Of a stretch of 64,000 bases of DNA, positions 60,162 to 64,000 are shown in pieces (positions within the stretch are counted from its first letter, which is position 1; each line of letters begins with the position of its first letter). Location of the stretch: contig JAFSMO010000007.1 of assembly GCA_017447865.1 (NCBI GenBank), positions 124,001 through 188,000 of the forward strand, written 5' to 3'. Under the pieces are notes generated by a model. It saw only the letters and a program-made list of their open reading frames with translations. It was not told the origin of the DNA and searched no databases. A program made the translations under genes and the position numbers. This stretch comes from Thermoguttaceae bacterium. Its GTDB lineage: Bacteria; Planctomycetota; Planctomycetia; Pirellulales; Thermoguttaceae.

Positions 60162-61322
60162 TTACTTCCCGACGCAGATCTCGAGGATCCGAAGGGCGCA
60201 GTTTTCCCCCGGGATCCGAAGCGTCACCGTGTGCTGCCCGCGTTCCAGCTCATCGGCCAGCATGACCGTCCGAGGGTAGTGCAGCCCCGTCGAGTACGCG
60301 TGATGGACCTCGGCGCTGCGAAATTCACCGCCATCGATGGAAAACTCGACTTTCCCCGAGTCGGGACCGGCCAGAACGTAAAGCCCGACGGCCTTCCCGA
60401 CGAACTGGAACTCGCACGTCGCGCCGGGCTGGTCGGCCCAGAGGAGATTCCGTCCGCCGAAACGTCCGCGGAACCCGCCGGGAATATTCTTCCAGTCCGG
60501 CACGCTGATCTGGAAACCGTCGGTTTTCACGCAGTCAAAGCCGCGGAACGAGCCGTTCACGTAAGACCACGGGTCAATCTGGGCCGGCATTTCGTGCGGC
60601 TTGACGGCCGTGGCTTTCGTCTTCCACGCCTCGTTCAGGACGCTCTTAATCATCTCCGTGCAGATGCGGTTCCCGCGCGGAGCAGGGTGAACGCCGCCGA
60701 ATTCCTGCCACGTGATCTGCTTCGCGTCGATTTCTTCCTGGATCTCTTTGGCGAGGTTGATGGTCGAAATGCCGTAATGCTCCGCGACGCGCCGGTGGGC
60801 CTGGATGCTCACGGCCTCATCGCCGGCGCGGTACCGGGCCATGAGGTTTTCATTCACGAAAAACGTCACCACGATGTCCACGTTCGGGCATTCGGTCCGG
60901 ATGTGGCGCACGACCCCTTCAAAGCCGCGGATGGCGTGCTCGAGCGAGAAGTGTCCGTCCTGGTCGTCGTTGACCGAGAACTCGAGGAAAAAGAGGTCGA
61001 TCGGGCCGTGGGCCAGAACGTCGGATTCGAGGCGGAACGCGCCCGTATCGGAGCAGGTGGAACTGATCCCCGCCGCCACGAAATCAAATTCGGTCTTGGG
61101 GAAGCGTTCCTGCAAAAACTCGCAGACCATGGGGCGGTAGCCGTCCATTTCGGTGATGGAGCCGCCCAGGAACGCGACGCGGCCGTGGCCGGTGGTCTCA
61201 AAGACGAATTGGGAGTTGGAGTACGACCCGCGGAGAGTCGTGTTTTTCACGGTTTCCGCCCGCGCCGCAGCCAGGCAGAAAAACAGAGCGAAGATGGAAA
61301 GCAGGATGGGAAAACGTTTCAT
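60162..61322 (-). CDS. Secreted SGNH hydrolase with C-terminal beta-sandwich
   Basis: The 386-residue protein has a signal peptide ending AARAET. The SGNH core includes VAFLGGSITEMDGYRP (GGS instead of GDS), FLEFSVNDDQDG and a late GGVHPAPRGN. Residues about 270-386 form an appended beta-sandwich (FVGKAVGLYVLAGPDSGKVE, GQHTVTLRIPG) resembling a carbohydrate-binding module. This layout is seen in exported sialate or acetyl-xylan esterase-like proteins. A D-to-G change in the GDS motif is tolerated in some family members, so activity is not excluded. It is upstream of the second SGNH gene on this strand. Confidence 0.88.
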   Translation of the reverse strand: MKRFPILLSIFALFFCLAAARAETVKNTTLRGSYSNSQFVFETTGHGRVAFLGGSITEMDGYRPMVCEFLQERFPKTEFDFVAAGISSTCSDTGAFRLESDVLAHGPIDLFFLEFSVNDDQDGHFSLEHAIRGFEGVVRHIRTECPNVDIVVTFFVNENLMARYRAGDEAVSIQAHRRVAEHYGISTINLAKEIQEEIDAKQITWQEFGGVHPAPRGNRICTEMIKSVLNEAWKTKATAVKPHEMPAQIDPWSYVNGSFRGFDCVKTDGFQISVPDWKNIPGGFRGRFGGRNLLWADQPGATCEFQFVGKAVGLYVLAGPDSGKVEFSIDGGEFRSAEVHHAYSTGLHYPRTVMLADELERGQHTVTLRIPGENCALRILEICVGK

Positions 61323-61362
61323 GGTGGAGTCCTTTTTTAAGGGGGGATCATGGAAATATTCT

Positions 61363-61451
61363 GGCGAGCGGGGTCAGTTATGACCCCGAAATCATTCGGG
61401 TAAATTTTTGGCGAGCGGGGTCAGTTATGACCCCGAAATCATTCGGGTAAA
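61363..61451. repeat. Tandem pair of 42-bp GGGGTCAGTTATGACCCC units
   Basis: Two identical 42-bp units (61363-61404 and 61410-61451) lie upstream of the SGNH gene. Each has the hairpins GGGGTCAGTTATGACCCC and CCGAAATCATTCGG. Confidence 0.85.
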
Positions 61452-61516
61452 CGCCCTCGCTTTTTTCACCCTTCGGGAGAAAAAAGTCTCGCCCGTAAAG
61501 ACGGAGCCGCCGCGGA

Positions 61517-61546
61517 GGGAGGAACATTTTGAAAATTGTTCCTCCC
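61517..61546. repeat. GAGGAACATTTT palindrome
   Basis: GAGGAACATTTT / AAAATTGTTCCTC with a short centre forms a stem of about 12 bp. Together with the following GACCCCCTCTTTC stretch it resembles another intergenic repeat family and may terminate the methyltransferase transcript. Confidence 0.5.
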
Positions 61547-61598
61547 CCGGGACCCCCTCTTTCAAAAACTTTTTAATGTTTTTATGCGTTTGGTTTTT

Positions 61599-62777
61599 TT
61601 ATTTTCTGAATGGCTTTTTCAAACACGCGACGCAAATCTCCTGATGACTGTAATGCAGCTGCCGGGCGCGCACGATGTTGAACCCCCACGACTTGATCCG
61701 GGCGATGTAGTCCTTCACCTCGAACCCCATGTTCCAGTCGGGAAATTTCAGCGTCAGGATCATTCCGCGGACGCTCACCTCCGGGTGCATCACGACCGAC
61801 TCGATCACGTCCAGCGTGTAGTTCGGCGGCACGTTAATGTCGCACGTGAGCCAGCGGACGCGCCGGAACTCCTTCCGCTTCACGAACGCGATCCGGGAGC
61901 GGATGTGGCGGAATTTCGGGTCGGCCAAAACGTTCGGGTGCATCTCGGCCGGGTCCACGCCCATGACCTCGCAGCCGCGGGCGAGAAGGGCCTGCGTCGC
62001 GCCGCCGGGAGCGCTGCCGATCTCGCAGACCCGGGCGTTGAAAATCGGGAAATGGGACCAGCGCAGCGCCTCCTCCATCTTCAGCCACGCACGGGAAACG
62101 ACGTAATCCGGAACTTCCAGATCCAGCATCCCGCCGGGAAAAGCCGACTGAAAGGAGTGGACGCGGTGCCATCCGATGAGCCATTCAAACCGCGGGCCGG
62201 CTTTTTTCTCGCGGCCTTTTCGGGCTTTCTGAGGTTTTGATTCCTGGGCTTCCTCGGAGGTTTCACGCCGGGCCACGAAATCCGTCACACGCGTGGGCGG
62301 CGTCGGGTTCACGAGGATCACGTCCAGCACGGTCTCCCCCTCCAGAGCGGCCTCGCGCTGGTCTTTGCTCTTGAGCGAGTCGAACGGGTACGCCTCGGAA
62401 AGCTGGCGGCAGAGGTCGTACGCCTCGTCGGTCAGGCGCGGCTCGAATTTGTAGTCGCCGATCTTGTGCAGGTCGCGGCCGAAGACGTGGATCCGGTCGA
62501 AGCGCCGCTCGCCGGTGAGTTCCCAGAGTTTGGGGAGGATCTCCTCGACGGTCTCGCCGCGCACCGAGCCGATGGAGTACCCCCACGTGCGGGCGAAGAC
62601 GCTTTTCAGGGGGACCTCCATTTTCTGAAGCGCCTGAATGTTTTCGTCGGGGAGCTTGAACGTGAGCAGACCGGGCCGCGAAAACGCAAGCCGCGCCTCG
62701 GGAAATTGACCGACGACTTCTTCTTTGATGATGGGTTCCGCCCCGACCTGCGAGGTGGTAAAAATGAAGCTGGACAT
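61599..62777 (-). CDS. FtsJ-like 2'-O-ribose methyltransferase (RlmM-type) with N-terminal THUMP-like region
   Basis: The 392-residue protein has an N-terminal part (about 1-190) with a THUMP-like alpha/beta pattern (TTSQVGAEPIIKEEVVGQFP, then LHKIGDYKFEPRL). The SAM-binding Rossmann core follows: ARVCEIGSAPGGATQALLAR, VMGVDPAEMHPN, LTCDINVPPNY and LTLKFPDWNMGFEV. The K-D-K type active-site residues of 2'-O-methyltransferases fall at the expected positions. RlmM methylates 2'-O of a 23S rRNA cytidine. The substrate here is not proven. A linker of about 30 Lys/Glu-rich residues separates the halves. No clear Shine-Dalgarno precedes the gene. Confidence 0.83.
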   Translation of the reverse strand: MSSFIFTTSQVGAEPIIKEEVVGQFPEARLAFSRPGLLTFKLPDENIQALQKMEVPLKSVFARTWGYSIGSVRGETVEEILPKLWELTGERRFDRIHVFGRDLHKIGDYKFEPRLTDEAYDLCRQLSEAYPFDSLKSKDQREAALEGETVLDVILVNPTPPTRVTDFVARRETSEEAQESKPQKARKGREKKAGPRFEWLIGWHRVHSFQSAFPGGMLDLEVPDYVVSRAWLKMEEALRWSHFPIFNARVCEIGSAPGGATQALLARGCEVMGVDPAEMHPNVLADPKFRHIRSRIAFVKRKEFRRVRWLTCDINVPPNYTLDVIESVVMHPEVSVRGMILTLKFPDWNMGFEVKDYIARIKSWGFNIVRARQLHYSHQEICVACLKKPFRK

Positions 62778-62816
62778 GAAAATGGGTTAAAGGGAAAAAA
62801 GAGGTTTTACCATTGC

Positions 62817-62943
62817 AACCGCTCTAGCGGTTGAACATTAATAGCCGTGGGTGAAACCCACGGATTGGGAACGGGCGCGGCCCCCCCAATTTTTCCCGTG
62901 GGTTTCACCCACGGCTATTAACATTTAACCGCTAAAGCGGTTA
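62817..62943. repeat. GCCGTGGGTGAAACCCACGG-type large inverted repeat
   Basis: Nested palindromes: AACCGCTCTAGCGGTT on the left, AATAGCCGTGGGTGAAACCC / GGGTTTCACCCACGGCTATT in the middle, AACCGCTAAAGCGGTT on the right. The whole can form one long hairpin of about 60 bp. This GTGGGTGAAACCCAC unit occurs widely in genomes of related bacteria. It lies between two minus-strand genes. Confidence 0.8.
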
Positions 62944-62953
62944 GAGAAAGAAC

Positions 62954-63541
62954 TCAGTCTTTGATCGCGTTCACTTTCTTGAACGCATCCTGAAGGAACC
63001 CTTCCAACGGACCAAAACCCTCCGCCTTCGTGAATTCCGTCGTCAGGAACGTGTTCACGGCCTCTTTCGCCATCCACTCGCCCCAAATCATCGCGCCAAG
63101 GCAAAGCACGTTCGCGTTGTTGATCACCCGGCACATCTTGGCCGCAAAGACCGATTCCACCACCGATGCGTGGATCCCGGCGAAGCGGTTCGCGACGATG
63201 CTCATGCCCATGCCCGTCCCGCAGAACAGGATGCCGCGGGCGGTCGGGTCGGCCTGAAGTTTCTTGCAGGCGACCGGCGCGCAGTCGAAGTACGCAATGT
63301 CCTGGCCCTTCTGCGAGCCAACGTCTTCAACTTCGTACCCCTTCGCGATGAGGTCCGCCTTCACGGCGTCTTTCAGGTCAACGGCAAACGGATCAGCGGC
63401 CATGATGATTTTTTTCATTTTTTTCTCCTCTTTGTGTTGAATGTCAATGATTCTAGCCGAAGCCTCAGTCACAGCGCTTGATACCAGAGCACCAGCAGCT
63501 GCGACCGTGGCAGCCGATTGAAGAAATTCACGACGATCCAT
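62954..63541 (-). CDS. RpiB/LacAB-family sugar-phosphate isomerase with Tat signal and internal start
   Basis: From the ATG at 63541, the 195-residue protein begins with a twin-arginine-type signal (MDRREFLQSAATVAAAGAL, ending EASARI). The RpiB fold follows (MKKIIMAADPFAVDLKDAV onward), with the catalytic-type Cys in GILFCGTGMGMSIVANRFAG. The usual DH is changed to DP and the REHN motif to RVINN, so activity may differ from ribose-5-phosphate isomerase. At the internal ATG 63418 a perfect GAGGAG lies six bases upstream, within the coding sequence. It would give a 154-residue cytoplasmic form. Two products from one gene are therefore plausible. Confidence 0.85.
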   Translation of the reverse strand: MDRREFLQSAATVAAAGALVSSAVTEASARIIDIQHKEEKKMKKIIMAADPFAVDLKDAVKADLIAKGYEVEDVGSQKGQDIAYFDCAPVACKKLQADPTARGILFCGTGMGMSIVANRFAGIHASVVESVFAAKMCRVINNANVLCLGAMIWGEWMAKEAVNTFLTTEFTKAEGFGPLEGFLQDAFKKVNAIKD

Positions 63542-63809
63542 GAGTTCTTCCTTTCTAAAAAATCTTACGAAAAACAAACAAACCTGCAATGCAAAGCAGG
63601 GCAAGTACCATTGAAGACGGTTCGGGGAGCGGCCTCCGCGAGGGAAACAAAACTCCTTTTATTATTTTACCCGTTTTCCCCGATCAACAACAGGGGGAGG
63701 GGCGAGGTGTTGCGGGGATTTTTTTGGATTTTCACGAAAAACCTGACGCAACGGGCGGACCGCAAAGTATTCGCTGCGTGAAATCTTCCAAATTTTGACG
63801 GGGACCCTC

Positions 63810-63838
63810 TTGAACGACCTCAAAAAACAGGATAAAAT
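63810..63838 (+). promoter_or_regulatory. Promoter at the right edge
   Basis: TTGAAC, a 17-base spacer, then TAAAAT, followed by an AAGGA Shine-Dalgarno and ATG at 63851. Confidence 0.6.
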
Positions 63839-63850
63839 AAAAGGACGTTC

Positions 63851-63904
63851 ATGAACCTTCAATTCGAAACTCCAAGCCTGCTTCACTTTACCCCTTTTAT
63901 TTAA
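63851..63904 (+). pseudogene. Short frame truncated by a repeat
   Basis: The ATG at 63851 has AAGGA seven bases upstream. Seventeen codons (starting MNLQFETP) end at a TAA that lies in the start of the ACACGGATT repeat (TTTAAACACGG). The promoter, ribosome-binding site and start are intact, so this looks like the 5' remnant of a gene cut by repeat insertion. It might also be a genuine small peptide. Confidence 0.45.
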
Positions 63905-64000
63905 ACACGGATTTCCACGGATTCAAAGGATTAAAAGGATTTCGTTTTATTGGATTGAAATGGAGAAGAAGGCGTAAAACCCCCTTTAAATAATCCGTGG
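63898..64000. repeat. ACACGGATTTCCACGGATT-family repeat, partial
   Basis: Starts TTTAAACACGGATTTCCACG and ends at the window edge in AATAATCCGTGG, the first part of the right arm. It is a second copy of the 25666-25803 family. Confidence 0.75.

Larger units (their letters stand above)
63605..64000. other. Right-edge intergenic stretch with truncated frame and repeat
   Basis: 396 bases without a full gene. It holds a promoter (63810-63838), an AAGGA Shine-Dalgarno with a 17-codon frame (63851-63904), and then an ACACGGATTTCCACGGATT repeat from about 63898 that runs off the window. Confidence 0.6.

Noticed and set aside
1..64000. tRNA or rRNA genes
   Set aside because: No cloverleaf with a GTTCRA T-loop and acceptor pairing, and no rRNA consensus segments, were seen.

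Overview
The window looks like a chromosomal segment of a moderately high-GC, Gram-negative, polysaccharide-degrading bacterium, most likely Planctomycetota (a gut or rumen Pirellulales-type lineage). Evidence: a secreted protein with two PPC-like beta-domains, an ExeA-like AAA+ ATPase with a long disordered tail, a TPR/ExbB/ExbD operon, a PEP-CTERM surface protein, many secreted glycosidases and SGNH esterases without SusC/SusD, and abundant dispersed palindromic repeats. Lentisphaerota or Verrucomicrobiota remain possible. No rRNA, tRNA, CRISPR array or transposase was seen.

Layout. 1-4.0 kb (minus strand): a membrane protein running off the left edge, a phosphodiester glycosidase-like exported protein, two tiny Tyr/Pro-rich secreted proteins and argC. 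4.2-6.6 kb: an SGNH hydrolase and a TIM-barrel protein bracketed by two inverted 191-bp MITE-like elements. 6.6-8.5 kb: holB and purE, embedded in heptamer repeats. 8.7-22 kb: a carbohydrate-active block (GH5, GH38 with FN3 domains, GH43, a large barrel enzyme, an esterase) plus a repeat-rich exported protein and an OmpA-like lipoprotein. 22-29.6 kb: a GT2 glycosyltransferase, hisA, ndk, an HtrA-like protein lacking its catalytic triad, an APH-fold kinase and a class I glutamine amidotransferase-like protein lacking its nucleophile. 29.8-42.1 kb: PPC protein, ExeA-like ATPase, the TPR-ExbB-ExbD operon and a porin-like barrel. 42.4-43.5 kb: an AT-rich islet with its own promoter, structured leader, split small frame, HEPN-motif gene and terminator. 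43.5-56.5 kb: FAD oxidoreductase, a 1234-residue exported protein, GH10 xylanase, PAS-GAF protein and PEP-CTERM repeat protein. 56.5-63.6 kb (minus strand): CNNM/CorC protein, an amidotransferase-NlpC/P60 fusion, two SGNH hydrolases, an RlmM-like methyltransferase and an RpiB-like protein with a Tat signal and an internal second start.

How the genes fit together. Most exported proteins could form a scattered system for attacking xylan, mannosides, arabinans and acetylated plant or mucin glycans, with the porin and the ExbB/ExbD system handling envelope transport. The housekeeping genes (argC, holB, purE, hisA, ndk) are single, unclustered genes.

The least expected layer is non-coding. At least nine families of palindromic or heptameric repeats occupy most intergenic gaps. 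They touch genes: they supply stop codons (purE, GH43), sit where the holB ribosome-binding site should be, are inserted in frame in the GH38 enzyme, and close a short promoter-bearing frame at the right edge. The best candidate for an undescribed system is the HEPN islet with its attenuator-like leader RNA.
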